DNA of 64,000 nt from Caldibacillus thermoamylovorans (GTDB lineage Bacteria > Bacillota > Bacilli > Bacillales > Caldibacillaceae): contig NZ_CCRF01000083.1 in NCBI RefSeq assembly GCF_000751775.1, forward strand, positions 1 through 64,000, written 5' to 3'. Every line of letters begins with the position of its first letter. The stretch's first letter is position 1. The notes beneath the pieces were generated by a model, which was not told the origin of the DNA, did no database searches, and saw only the letters and a list, made by a program, of their open reading frames with translations. Shown here piece by piece: positions 49,392-58,964 of the stretch. A program made the translations under genes and the position numbers.

Positions 49392-50399
49392 TTAATTCAA
49401 CGCATTTGAAACGAACTCAAACATAAAGCTGCTCATCTTTGGACCGCCATTTCTCACCGGATTACCATTTCGATCAGAAAAACCGCTGCTATGTACACCA
49501 ATGACTTGATTGCTTGTATTTAACATAGCAGAGCCCAACTGTCCTGGTGCTGTATCAATTGTATAATAAGCTACTTGACTATCCTCACTTGCAACATTTC
49601 CACTCATCCCATATTGATTTATGGCTCCATCTCTTCTGATCAAATCACCTGGATAACCATAGATCCCGATGTTCTGATTAAGAATATTCGTTACCTGCCT
49701 AATTCCTGCATATCCCAGCACGTTCTCCTGCATGGCGGCCATTCGATGGACTTAGTACAAGAACTGCATAATCTTGAGATATTGCTCCAGTATTGATCCA
49801 ATGGGAAGTAACATAATAATCGATCGCATTATATGCTCCAAATAAAGCGGTACTACCACTTACACCCGGATAAACTGTGGCACTCACTATCCCTCTTTGC
49901 GTAGTAGGATTCACAACACAATGCCCATTTGTTAAAACTCTATCGATACCAATTAATGTCCCTGTACAAGATCCGCGGCTACCATCTGCCCACTCCAAGG
50001 AAATATAAGTAATGGCACTATATGGGAATACTATTGTATTTTCTACTCTAGTTCTTCCATCTGGACCGATGATAACAAATGGTGCGACTTCATTTGTGGT
50101 CACATCTTTTACTAAAGGTTGTGTAGTCTCTAAAAAGCCTTTATTTAGCAAATCACCAACAAAAATAGGATTAAGCTCTCCTGAGCCTTGAAAACTTTTT
50201 GTTTCATTGATAAACGTTAAGTTCTTATTGCTGTAATCCTCATATTTTGTTACCTCTCCCTTTGAATTAACTCTATCCAAGGGATGTGAAGATTATTTTG
50301 CATTAAAATGAAAGTCTCCTAGTGTATTGTCCGCCAAAGCACTGATTGGAACGAATAAAAAGGTAAACAAAAAGATTGTTAGAAAAACACTTTTTTCAA
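49392..50399 (-). pseudogene. Broken secreted glutamyl-endopeptidase-like serine protease
   Basis: A V8/glutamyl endopeptidase-type (S1B) protease with at least four lesions. The TTG start 50399 (AGGAGG 7 nt upstream) reads KK and then goes out of frame at a six-A run; one extra A would restore a clean signal peptide (SVFLTIFLFTFLFVPISALA). A TAA at 50293-50295 interrupts the propeptide. The catalytic His (LTNGHCV) and Asp (SQDYAVLVLS) are intact. A frameshift near 49700-49735 separates them from the last third. There the catalytic serine is replaced: DTAPGQLGSAML where GQSGS is expected. It is clearly not functional. Confidence 0.85.
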
Positions 50400-50482
50400 A
50401 ATATTACCTCCTTTCAAAATACGATTATATTATAACGAATTTTCATAAAACAAACAATTACAATTAGTAAAGAAGTGTAAAT

Positions 50483-50878
50483 TTATTTGTTTTTATCAAT
50501 TTTCCTTATTTGCATTAATTTAATTTGTGCCGGGTACGATTCAAGGACTTCTTCATACCAAATAGCGACCTGATCACCACTTTTAATTCCTGTCCCTAAA
50601 AGTTTCATTCCATCATCTAGTAATATCGCTATTTCCTCAAACTTTTTTGAAAACATCGTAACATCTTCATCAGAAAAATTTTCCAAGTCAGAAGCTGTAA
50701 TATTTTCTCCTTTAACGAAATATTTCGTACCATTGTGAAAAACAATATAGCCTTCATCAGTTGGCTCTTGCCCCTTCATGGAAAAACGATTGCTCATTTC
50801 GCTGAATACCCATGTACCAATAAGCAAGAACAACAAGCCTCCAAACACAGCCTTCTTTGATGTCAAAATTTTTTTCAC
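50483..50878 (-). CDS. DUF3221 membrane-anchored protein
   Basis: A 131-residue protein with one N-terminal helix (KAVFGGLLFLLIGTWVFSEM) and an extracytoplasmic domain ending in the DUF3221 pattern SGDQVAIWYEEVLESYPAQ. The function of DUF3221 is unknown. The start is taken at GTG 50878 (TGGTGG 8 nt upstream, then KKILTSKK); an ATG at 50902 is in frame but lacks a site. It is the only intact gene in the 2.5-kb island between the two-repeat CRISPR and array 1. Confidence 0.7.
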   Translation of the reverse strand: MKKILTSKKAVFGGLLFLLIGTWVFSEMSNRFSMKGQEPTDEGYIVFHNGTKYFVKGENITASDLENFSDEDVTMFSKKFEEIAILLDDGMKLLGTGIKSGDQVAIWYEEVLESYPAQIKLMQIRKIDKNK

Positions 50879-50976
50879 AATCCACACCACCAGAAAAGTC
50901 ATATTTTATTATATTACTATCTTCGCTACAATCATTGTCATCTCCTGTGTTATTTTATAGTTCCTTTGGTGTGAAA

Positions 50977-50993
50977 TTTATGTAGGGTTCGAC
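50977..50993 (-). repeat. Decayed CRISPR repeat end
   Basis: TTTATGTAGGGTTCGAC keeps 11 of 17 bases of the repeat end CCCATGAAGAGTGCGAC, and lies exactly one spacer length (36 nt) before the first recognisable repeat of array 1. Confidence 0.5.
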
Positions 50994-51029
50994 AGTCATT
51001 TCCATTTCGTCTTTAGGTAGACCGTCACG

Positions 51030-53103
51030 ATTTCAATCCACACACCCATGAAGAGTGCGACGATAGATTTTCGAACTTTTTATTACGTCAAATTATTTCA
51101 ATCCACGCACCCATGAAGAGTGCGACGTTAAATATGGTTCAAGGGTTATACCTTCATCTATTATTTCAATCCACGCACCTATGAAGAGTGCGACTTGGGT
51201 CGAACATGGCAAAACAAAAGGTTTCGTATAATTTCAATCCACGCACCTATGAAGAGTGCGACGGATCCCGGTGAAACGCAATTCTATATTAGTTTAATTT
51301 CAATCCAAGCACCCATGAAGAGTGCGACTAAAGTTAGACTACCTGTTCAGTTCAAAGATGGATTTCAATCCACGCACCCATGAAGAGTGCGACAAAATAG
51401 CAAACTTGGAAGTGCAACTTGCCAACATTTCAATCCACGCACCCATGAAGAGTGCGACTGGAACATATATAGAGTTTGCCTATGCACAACTAATTTCAAT
51501 CCACGCACCCATGAAGAGTGCGACAACGTTTGCTCACCAGGTCAGGAGCTTTTACCATATTTCAATCCACGCACCCATGAAGAGTGCGACAAAGCATATT
51601 GTTGACTTTTTAAGGAATCTCGAAATTTCAATCCACGCACCCATGAAGAGTGCGACTTTAACTACGCAAAAGAAATCAAGGTTATTAAAATTTCAATCCA
51701 CGCACCCATGAAGAGTGCGACTAGATTAAACACTATGCCACAAGATTTAGATATTATTTCAATCCACGCACCCATGAAGAGTGCGACGGCAAAGTTGGGT
51801 ACAAAATGGGAGTGTAGCAGATTTCAATCCACGCACCCATGAAGAGTGCGACCTATGCAAATATCCACTATTTTTAAAACATATGCATTTCAATCCACGC
51901 ACCCATGAAGAGTGCGACTGCGCCTCTAACTCCGCAATCGTCCCATCGTTATATTTCAATCCACGCACCCATGAAGAGTGCGACGCGACACCGCTTAAAT
52001 AAGACGAATGAATTTTTATTTCAATCCACGCACCCATGAAGAGTGCGACGAAATGACAAATGAGCCGGTAGGAGACCCAATCATTTCAATCCACGCACCC
52101 ATGAAGAGTGCGACTTAACTAATTCTCTTTTAAAAGCAGGATTCCCACCTATTTCAATCCACGCACCCATGAAGAGTGCGACGATGATATTGCTACAACC
52201 CAAACGGATGTAGAAAATTTCAATCCACGCACCCATGAAGAGTGCGACGTTAGCTATGGTTTATGCTTGGCCTAAAAAAATCATTTCAATCCACGCACCC
52301 ATGAAGAGTGCGACTGTGCCTGCTAAACTGATTCATCCACATGCTTTAATTTCAATCCACGCACCCATGAAGAGTGCGACTATTGATGTTTTTTGTTGGT
52401 GCTATATATGGTTGATTTCAATCCACGCACCCATGAAGAGTGCGACATGACCTGATACAATCACATGCTGAGTTAATTGTATTTCAATCCACGCACCCAT
52501 GAAGAGTGCGACGGTAGCGATGATTTATATCCTCATTACCAAGACGATTTCAATCCACGCACCCATGAAGAGTGCGACTGAGAGTATGGATCAATCATCG
52601 AATAAAAAGAAATTTCAATCCACGCACCCATGAAGAGTGCGACGTGATGCAATGTTTCAAAGGATAATTACCGCACTATTTCAATCCACGCACCCATGAA
52701 GAGTGCGACTATGATTTGTGACTGGAAACAAAATTTAATTTTTATTTCAATCCACGCACCCATGAAGAGTGCGACAATAAGGAATTTAATTTTGAATACA
52801 GATGGCAAAATTTCAATCCACGCACCCATGAAGAGTGCGACTGAAATACATGTATGCACCAAATAACCAAAAAAATTTCAATCCACGCACCCATGAAGAG
52901 TGCGACCGTGGTGTAATCTCCCCCCGTCTTGTTCAACGATATTTCAATCCACGCACCCATGAAGAGTGCGACAGACAGTTTTCTCGGTTATAGCGACTAA
53001 TTAGCTATTTCAATCCACGCACCCATGAAGAGTGCGACAAAATGGTTAAAACAGAAGCCGCGCAAGTAAAAATTTCAATCCACGCACCCATGAAGAGTGC
53101 GAC
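51030..53103 (-). CRISPR. CRISPR array 1, type I-C, 32 repeats
   Basis: Thirty-two 32-nt repeats with 31 spacers of 33-37 nt (period about 66). On the minus strand, the crRNA sense, the repeat starts GTCGCACTC, has the loop TTCAT and ends GTGCGTGGATTGAAAT. This is the type I-C repeat also known from Bacillus halodurans; the stem is CGCACTC / GGGTGCG with one wobble. Repeats at the low-coordinate end carry substitutions (51030, 51163, 51231, 51297), marking it as the trailer. The other end joins the leader next to cas2, where new spacers enter. All leader-proximal repeats are identical. Confidence 0.98.
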
Positions 53104-53262
53104 AGCGATTTTGTGCCAAATTGACCCAAAATATACAGAAAAACCGCTATTTTCTTTAGTTAACTAAAGAACATTTAAGTAAATGAGCAAATAAATGGAA
53201 AAAAATGGTAAAAAATTTGGTGCGAAACCCTTAGGAAAATTATGTGTACTTTACATTCGCAC
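53104..53262 (-). promoter_or_regulatory. CRISPR leader of array 1
   Basis: AT-rich leader between cas2 and array 1. It shares with the array 2 leader AAATCGCT directly before the first repeat, a palindrome (here perfect, TTCTTTAGTTAACTAAAGAA at 53152-53171) and a 43-nt inverted element bounded by GTGCGAA and TTCGCAC (53220-53262). The latter touches the cas2 stop codon. Confidence 0.85.
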
Positions 53263-53552
53263 TAAACAATTAATGTTCCCTCCATATCAATTGAAGGTTT
53301 TATTCCGATATGCTCAACCTTATTTTTATAATTATTTCCCAATTTATAAAATCGAAGACTATCTTTTTCTTTATCTATAACACTCTCAAGTTCAAATTTT
53401 AATGTAGTATATTGAGTAGCGTCAACTACACATTCGAAAACTGAATTTTGTACACGTTGTCCATAATTTTGACATATTTTTGAAACTCTCCGTAATCTCT
53501 TTTGTCCTGAAGTACTAACCGTATTAACATCATATGTTATTAATACGAGCAA
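53262..53552 (-). CDS. cas2: CRISPR adaptation protein Cas2
   Basis: Ferredoxin-fold subunit of the Cas1-Cas2 integrase, 96 residues, opening LVLITYDVNTVSTSGQKRLRRV with the conserved Asp after the first strand. The start is TTG 53552; its ribosome site GTAGGTGA overlaps the cas1 stop 8 bp upstream. It is the last gene of the cas operon and lies next to the array 1 leader. Confidence 0.97.
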   Translation of the reverse strand: MLVLITYDVNTVSTSGQKRLRRVSKICQNYGQRVQNSVFECVVDATQYTTLKFELESVIDKEKDSLRFYKLGNNYKNKVEHIGIKPSIDMEGTLIV

Positions 53553-53560
53553 TCTCTCAC

Positions 53561-54592
53561 CTACTTCCAGAAAAATGGCGGATATTCATCTAAATCAGAA
53601 CGTAAAAAACGTGCTAATAATAAAGCTTGAACATGAGGAACGAGCCCCCATGATATCTTTTCTCCTAAAAATGTATGTGTGATCTTTTCCTGCTTCCTGC
53701 TTTGCCATGATTTGAGAAACTTCTTCCTCGCCTCATCAGTCATCACAACCGCTCCATTTTCCTTTTTATAAAAATCATCACGATTTACAACCTTTGTATT
53801 AATTAATGACAGAACGAATCTATCCGCATACACACCCCGCAACTCTTCCATCACATCAAGCGCTAAAGAAACTCTTCCCGGTCGGTCCCTATGTAAAAAG
53901 CCTACGTATGCATCTAGCCCGACTCCTTCCAAAGCAGATGCGGTGTCATTCGCTAATAGTGTATAAGCAAACGATAACATCGCATTAACATTATCCGTTG
54001 GCGGTCTGCGGTTTCTGGAATGGAAATAAAAATCCTCCTTTTGCTGTAGTATCAATTGATTGAAAAGCTTGTTATAACATGTAGCTGCTTGACCTTCCAA
54101 CCCTCTTAATCTTTCTAAATCCTCACATTGTCTAACATCTTGGATAATCGTTGATAGATTACTGGAAGCTTCCTTAAATTTTGCAACATCAATTCGCAAC
54201 GGATAATCTCTTGTTGCCCTTTCAAGAATCCATTTATTATTGAAAATCTTACCAACAATAAAATTACGGGCTATTTTTGCAGAAGCTTGTTCATCATCAG
54301 ACACCCGATACTGTTTTTTTCTTAAAACAACATTACCCCTGCTCTCTCCTGTAACTCTTGCTAAAAATCTGCCATTCATCGTTAAAAAAACAATAGAAAT
54401 GTTTCTTTCCGCACAGTATCCCATTAAAGCAGGACTTGCCCCAGTATATCCAAAAGCTACTATGGATTCTAAATTATGCAGTGGGAATCTACCTAACTTT
54501 TCTTGTTCTTTTAACAAAATAATATTGTCTCCATCTAGGGCCAAATAAACATCTGGTTGTGTAACAAACAGTGTATTTAACAACTTTTTCAT
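53561..54592 (-). CDS. cas1: CRISPR integrase Cas1 (type I-C)
   Basis: Spacer integrase of 343 residues: N-terminal beta domain (LFVTQPDVYLALDGDNIILL) and C-terminal helical domain with the metal site residues Glu in the LEGQAA region, His in FLHRDRPGRVSLALDVMEELR and Asp/Glu in that same helix. The length matches subtype I-C. The start overlaps the cas4 stop (ATGA). Confidence 0.98.
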   Translation of the reverse strand: MKKLLNTLFVTQPDVYLALDGDNIILLKEQEKLGRFPLHNLESIVAFGYTGASPALMGYCAERNISIVFLTMNGRFLARVTGESRGNVVLRKKQYRVSDDEQASAKIARNFIVGKIFNNKWILERATRDYPLRIDVAKFKEASSNLSTIIQDVRQCEDLERLRGLEGQAATCYNKLFNQLILQQKEDFYFHSRNRRPPTDNVNAMLSFAYTLLANDTASALEGVGLDAYVGFLHRDRPGRVSLALDVMEELRGVYADRFVLSLINTKVVNRDDFYKKENGAVVMTDEARKKFLKSWQSRKQEKITHTFLGEKISWGLVPHVQALLLARFLRSDLDEYPPFFWK

Positions 54593-55248
54593 TCATTTAT
54601 CATCCCATCAATATAACTTTTGACCGAACGTTTCGTCATTAAATTAGGTAAACAAACATTTTGGAGAGAACAGCTTTTGCAAAACTTTCCCGTTTTCACT
54701 TTTGGTGTATGTTTTCTTTTATAATAATCCTGCATTTCGGTAACAATCAAGCGCACTTTATCTTTATATTCATTGGTTAGTGGAATTTCAACCCTATGTC
54801 TTATCTCATTGTAATATAAGAATCCCAACGTAATTTCGCAAGCAAACATTTCTTCTAAACAAATTGTTTGTGCGGTTAACTGTAAGATATCGGATTCATC
54901 TTTTTTTGGTTTACCCCGTTTATACTCAACAGGGTAAACCATGAATTTGCCTTCTTCACCAAAAATCGTTATTCCATTTTTGTCCTTGATAAATTCGACT
55001 ACATCACAAACGCCAGTTATTCTAAGTTCATTCGATTTCACAGGCATTGCACGAACAATTAACTTTTCTCCTCGTTTTTCCCTAGTAAAAGGGTTGTCCG
55101 CATTCCGATGTAGATGCTGACCTTCAATTGTTTTTACGTTTTCCTCCCATTGTTGTTCAATATGAATTAATGCCCATTGTCTTTTACAAAATTGAAAATG
55201 TTGAATACCAGATAACATAAGATATTCATCTTCATCATTATAGGCCAT
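54589..55248 (-). CDS. cas4: CRISPR adaptation nuclease Cas4
   Basis: RecB-type nuclease of 219 residues with an Fe-S cluster: first Cys in FQFCKRQW near residue 20 and the C-terminal trio in KFCKSCSLQNVCLP. The nuclease motif is VYPVEYKRGKPK near residue 95. Cas4 trims prespacers and helps select the PAM (TTC for type I-C). The start is ATG 55248, inside the cas7 end, with GAGG 6 nt upstream; a longer frame to 55260 has no site. Confidence 0.97.
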   Translation of the reverse strand: MAYNDEDEYLMLSGIQHFQFCKRQWALIHIEQQWEENVKTIEGQHLHRNADNPFTREKRGEKLIVRAMPVKSNELRITGVCDVVEFIKDKNGITIFGEEGKFMVYPVEYKRGKPKKDESDILQLTAQTICLEEMFACEITLGFLYYNEIRHRVEIPLTNEYKDKVRLIVTEMQDYYKRKHTPKVKTGKFCKSCSLQNVCLPNLMTKRSVKSYIDGMINE

Positions 55249-56101
55249 CAATAACCTCAACCTTTAAGCCATCTAACTCATGTAATTTTATTTCATAATC
55301 ATCAATTGATTTTGGTTCTTCTACTTTATGGTTAATTTCCAAAGAACGATGAACTTTTGCTGATGAATACTGACCCAATTTCGAGTTATGTTCCCACCAA
55401 TAGACTTTATGAACTTCCATACTTCCTTCTGGCCTTGCCGATGAAGCATCGTTTTCGAATAAAGTAACTAGTGCCTGCTTAATCTTTTCTGCATCCTCAT
55501 TTGTAAAACCTGTTTTTTCAGCTAATTGCGTATTAATGCTTCCGTAAAATACATACACACCAAAATCAACACGGTGCTTCATTCCCATCGTATCTGATCC
55601 TTTTTCTTTACCGGGTTCTGAATTTACACTTTTAGTAATTTGAGTACTGACAATATCGATCGGGTCAATACTTGTTGCAGTATGAATAGAAACAGGCCCT
55701 CTAACACCTACTGAAACGCCTGAACCACTGCCAGAACTTTTAAAGGCAAAAACTTGACCAAAACTTCTAACATCGATCCACTCTTTGCAGGCAATTTGAG
55801 CAAATTCTTCACTTGAACTGTTTTTTGACTTTAATATTTTTTGTAAATCAGAGTTGGCCTCAGCCCGTTCTCTTAAACTTTTATATCCATCGGTGTTCTT
55901 ATCATTGGATTGAACAAAAATTGGTTCACCCATATCTTGTAGCCGATTTCTTATTTTTCTCTTAATGGCAACATCAGAAATTTCCCCACGTCCGTCATAA
56001 TTTTGCCTAGGACGATTACCGTTAAGTGGGTCCCCGTTCGGATTCGCTTTTGTTACTGATAAAATAACGGCAAAATCAATTTTATGGTCTAATGTACTCA
56101 T
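55238..56101 (-). CDS. cas7: Cascade backbone protein Cas7c (Csd2)
   Basis: crRNA-binding backbone subunit of the type I-C Cascade, 287 residues. It opens DFAVILSVTKANPNGDPLNGN, the Cas7/Csd2 signature, and carries the central GVSVGVRGPVSIHTATSIDP region. Several copies wrap the spacer part of the crRNA. The start overlaps the cas8c stop by 4 bp. Confidence 0.98.
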   Translation of the reverse strand: MSTLDHKIDFAVILSVTKANPNGDPLNGNRPRQNYDGRGEISDVAIKRKIRNRLQDMGEPIFVQSNDKNTDGYKSLRERAEANSDLQKILKSKNSSSEEFAQIACKEWIDVRSFGQVFAFKSSGSGSGVSVGVRGPVSIHTATSIDPIDIVSTQITKSVNSEPGKEKGSDTMGMKHRVDFGVYVFYGSINTQLAEKTGFTNEDAEKIKQALVTLFENDASSARPEGSMEVHKVYWWEHNSKLGQYSSAKVHRSLEINHKVEEPKSIDDYEIKLHELDGLKVEVIDGL

Positions 56102-57996
56102 TCTTGATTCTCTCCTTCATTTGTATTTTTTTCGTGCTTTTGATACAATTCATGTCTTTGACTATAAAAACCTAATAAATATTTACCCGAAAGCGGCTTA
56201 TTATTGAAATCTTCTAAATTAATTCTTGAAGCAACTTCATCTATTAACATGGAAAAATATTGACCTTTTTTACCAAGACGCATTTGATAAGGTTGCAAGC
56301 TTGCTTGAATTGTTTTCCAAGTTCTTTCTGGGTGTTTAGAAAAAGAATTCATAAATCGAATTGCATTTGTAGAACGGTTTTCATCCGGACCAAGAGCTGA
56401 TCTTTCAAGGACATCGGCAATAGCCAATAATCTACCGAATAAGTAATCACGGTCATTGTTTTCTTTATCTAAGGACACAGTATATCCCTCCTTTTTATTA
56501 ATGAGTGCACAAGCAATACTGAGTGTTTTCTCCCACTCCCATCTTTCCATTCCAACCGGGTTCGATGCTCGGTAAAAAGCACTTTTCGTAATATCCTCGG
56601 GAATCTCCCTTTGATCGATAATGCAAGGAAGAATCCGCTCCATTAGTCCTTTCACAACTTTATCACTAGCAGTTGGGCCATAAGCAGCAAAAGCAATATC
56701 TTTCGTTGCAGGTGTACCTATAAAAGTAACCCTCTTTCCATCCCCATCTTTCCTATATGTATGGCGCCACACACAAGTAGAGTGCCAATTTATAAGACGA
56801 TTTAAATACTCTTCTTTATTCAAATTCCGATAATAAAGTACAGCCAACCGACCTGTCGTAGCGGAGTCCAGTATCATAATGTTGACATTGGATTTTATCG
56901 ATAAATTATTTTTGTATCCTTCAATGGCTTTTGCAAATTCAGTAGCAAATTCTTTGTTCGTATAAGAGATTCTTTCCGTTTTTTCGGGTGTCTCTCTTAA
57001 AAAGTCAAGCGAATATAGATCATAAGTATCATCTGTTGTGTTTGGAACATTTACATCATCATTTCCCCATACAAGAAAGACGCGATTATCAATGATTTTA
57101 CCTTGACGATTAATTAACCACTTTAAAGCATTATGAGCTTTCTGTGAAACCTCATAACTAATCGTTGCTACTTGTTTACTATCCGTAAATCGCCCTCGAA
57201 AAGTAAAGCCGCTTTTATCATTTGCAGAAATGAGTTTTGCTTTATCCCCTGAATTCCGAATCTTATTTGCATGTTTCTCGGTAAAAGGTTTATTTTTCCC
57301 GGTAACATAGCAGTAATCATTATCACTTAGTTTTCCATTATAGTAGTTAATAAAGGATTCATACATTTCTTTATCCTTCCATATACTTGTTAAAACCTTT
57401 GTAGCCGAATAAACGTTAAATCGAACAAATGCACTTGCTTGTTCACCTGCCACTACGGAAAAAATCTTTGGTTTTTCACCATATAATGCCTCATACTTTT
57501 TATCCCATTTCTTTATGAGTTTTCCGTCTTCATCCAAGTAAAGAATTCCTTCATTAACTAAATCCCTAATTAATTGCCCTTTTTTTAGATATGTGTAGAT
57601 ACTTTTTACTTTTGGAACAGCAAAAGGCGACACAGCCCACTCTTCTAATTGTTTAATATAATTATTAAATGGCTCTTTTTGTTTTCCTCCAAATGAGGTA
57701 AAATCTCCTGCAACATAACTTAATTTATCATGTAAAGGATATGGAGGTGCTTTTATCCCAGAACGACTTGCAGAATCCTCGGTACAAGGTATCACGGTTA
57801 TTGCGTCTGCACCATCAACAATTGAAGCAGAATGAAACTCACCGTCTTCTGTTATTTGTACTTCAATGTGTGCGGTTTGTGTCGTATGCGATATAGGCAG
57901 CAATGTAAATTCATTTCCATTATGCTTAAACTCAATTTTTCCTACTTGGTCAACATTTGACTCATAGGTTTCATATAAATTCAATAACCAGCTCAA
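56098..57996 (-). CDS. cas8c: Cascade large subunit Cas8c (Csd1)
   Basis: PAM-recognising large subunit of type I-C Cascade, 632 residues (normal for Csd1). In this subtype an internal start in its 3' part often yields a small Cas11-like subunit; methionines around residues 505-600 could serve, but I cannot pick one with confidence. The start is TTG 57996 with GGGAGGG 5 nt upstream, directly after the cas5c stop. Confidence 0.97.
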   Translation of the reverse strand: MSWLLNLYETYESNVDQVGKIEFKHNGNEFTLLPISHTTQTAHIEVQITEDGEFHSASIVDGADAITVIPCTEDSASRSGIKAPPYPLHDKLSYVAGDFTSFGGKQKEPFNNYIKQLEEWAVSPFAVPKVKSIYTYLKKGQLIRDLVNEGILYLDEDGKLIKKWDKKYEALYGEKPKIFSVVAGEQASAFVRFNVYSATKVLTSIWKDKEMYESFINYYNGKLSDNDYCYVTGKNKPFTEKHANKIRNSGDKAKLISANDKSGFTFRGRFTDSKQVATISYEVSQKAHNALKWLINRQGKIIDNRVFLVWGNDDVNVPNTTDDTYDLYSLDFLRETPEKTERISYTNKEFATEFAKAIEGYKNNLSIKSNVNIMILDSATTGRLAVLYYRNLNKEEYLNRLINWHSTCVWRHTYRKDGDGKRVTFIGTPATKDIAFAAYGPTASDKVVKGLMERILPCIIDQREIPEDITKSAFYRASNPVGMERWEWEKTLSIACALINKKEGYTVSLDKENNDRDYLFGRLLAIADVLERSALGPDENRSTNAIRFMNSFSKHPERTWKTIQASLQPYQMRLGKKGQYFSMLIDEVASRINLEDFNNKPLSGKYLLGFYSQRHELYQKHEKNTNEGENQE

Positions 57997-58713
57997 TTAT
58001 TCCCTCCCCCCTTCAAGTTCTTCATATAAGCGTTCAACTGACTCCATATTCTTCTCATCAAAATGTTTCGCTTTCATATCTGCAATCGGGCGTACTTGTG
58101 TGCATTGATCAGGTCGAATAAACGAAATAACACCATTTTTCATTACCGGGTTCCAAAGCCGAATTTCCATTTGGTCTTTCCCTGTTTCATCCGGATAATT
58201 TATCCCGTGCACCATTGTTCCAAAATGAATTTCTTCAATACCATCGTAGGCGCTTTCTCCCTCTCCAAAAACACATGGCTCAACATACCCTTGACATTCT
58301 CTTGTTCCTAAAAAAATATCTCTTCGTCCACCTGCTTTTAGTGAACGCTTCAGTATATTGTGATGCTTATGTTCGTTTCGATCAAAGGCTAAATCCGGAC
58401 GATGCGGGTTAAAAATAAAATGAGCTCTTACTTGATAACATACATCTTTAAGATATGTATAGTTAGCAAGTGTATTTCCACCGCCATATTCAATCGGACG
58501 AATCCCTTTCGATTCCATTCGAATCGGATTCATCACTCGAACTTCATCAATTACATATAAAATCGTTGGTTTCCAATACACGCTTTCTAATATTCCTTTT
58601 ATCGCTTGGTATGTTGGTATTTGATAACTTAACTTTTCCCCTCCCATTTTCGTTAGTGGATCAGTAAACAAAGCATAATCTCCATAAACCTTAAATTCAA
58701 CTGAGTTTCTCAA
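57997..58713 (-). CDS. cas5: Cas5c (Cas5d) crRNA-processing endonuclease
   Basis: Subtype I-C Cas5, 238 residues, which replaces Cas6: it cuts the pre-crRNA repeat at the 3' base of the hairpin and leaves an 11-nt handle that it keeps in Cascade. With the TTG start at 58713 (AGGGG 8 nt upstream) the catalytic residues known from B. halodurans fall at the same numbers: Tyr46 (ESVYWKPT), Lys116 and His117 (NEHKHHN). The glycine-rich [11 protein letters not shown] follows. A GTG at 58722 sits on the ribosome site. It heads the cas5-cas8c-cas7-cas4-cas1-cas2 operon. Confidence 0.97.
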   Translation of the reverse strand: MRNSVEFKVYGDYALFTDPLTKMGGEKLSYQIPTYQAIKGILESVYWKPTILYVIDEVRVMNPIRMESKGIRPIEYGGGNTLANYTYLKDVCYQVRAHFIFNPHRPDLAFDRNEHKHHNILKRSLKAGGRRDIFLGTRECQGYVEPCVFGEGESAYDGIEEIHFGTMVHGINYPDETGKDQMEIRLWNPVMKNGVISFIRPDQCTQVRPIADMKAKHFDEKNMESVERLYEELEGGRE

Positions 58714-58770
58714 AAAATTCACCCCTTTCAGTTTTTATATATATTTATAAGATTCCCACCCAAAAATGAT

Positions 58771-58810
58771 GTCACGCTAAACATTAGTTTGCAAATAGTT
58801 AACGTGGCAC
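58771..58810 (-). promoter_or_regulatory. Inverted repeat in the cas5 operon leader
   Basis: GTCACGCTAAAC and GTTAACGTGGCAC can pair with small bulges around a 15-nt loop. It lies in the probable 5' untranslated region, 58 bp before cas5. It could be an mRNA hairpin or a protein-binding site. Confidence 0.4.
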
Positions 58811-58908
58811 AAAACATTTGAATCTTGAGAAGGGAGTTTTTTACAAATTTAACCTTTTGGATAGGAATCATAATTATAATATAACTCCAACTCTCTAAAA
58901 AAGTTATT

Positions 58909-58927
58909 AAATAATATAATATATGAA
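58909..58927 (-). promoter_or_regulatory. Candidate Cascade self-target upstream of the cas5 operon
   Basis: On the minus strand this reads TTC followed by ATATATTATATTATTT. TTC is the type I-C PAM. The 16 nt equal the first 16 nt after the handle of the crRNA-like RNA at 58965-59049. A full Cascade footprint from this PAM would reach to about 58885, over the -35 area of a plausible promoter (TATAAT at 58873-58878). Confidence 0.75.
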
Positions 58928-58950
58928 CACTTACTTCTTTTATTTTTATA

Positions 58951-58959
58951 TGTTATAAT
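58951..58959 (+). promoter_or_regulatory. Extended -10 promoter of the crRNA-like RNA
   Basis: TGTTATAAT is a perfect extended -10. Transcription would start about 6 nt later, at the GTCGC that opens the diverged repeat. The -35 position (TTACTT, 58931-58936) is weak, as is usual for extended -10 promoters. Confidence 0.7.
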
Positions 58960-58964
58960 AAATT

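Noticed and set aside
51195-51711. Open frames running through the CRISPR arrays on both strands
   Set aside because: They are translations of the repeats (recurring ISIHAPMKSAT or SHSSWVRGLK units), not genes.
51030-53103. Self-targeting spacers
   Set aside because: By eye no spacer of either array matches the rest of the window; a genome-wide search would be needed.
53104-53140. TGGCAC with a nearby GC in the array 1 leader as a sigma-54 promoter
   Set aside because: Spacing to the GC is one base short and the array 2 leader lacks it.
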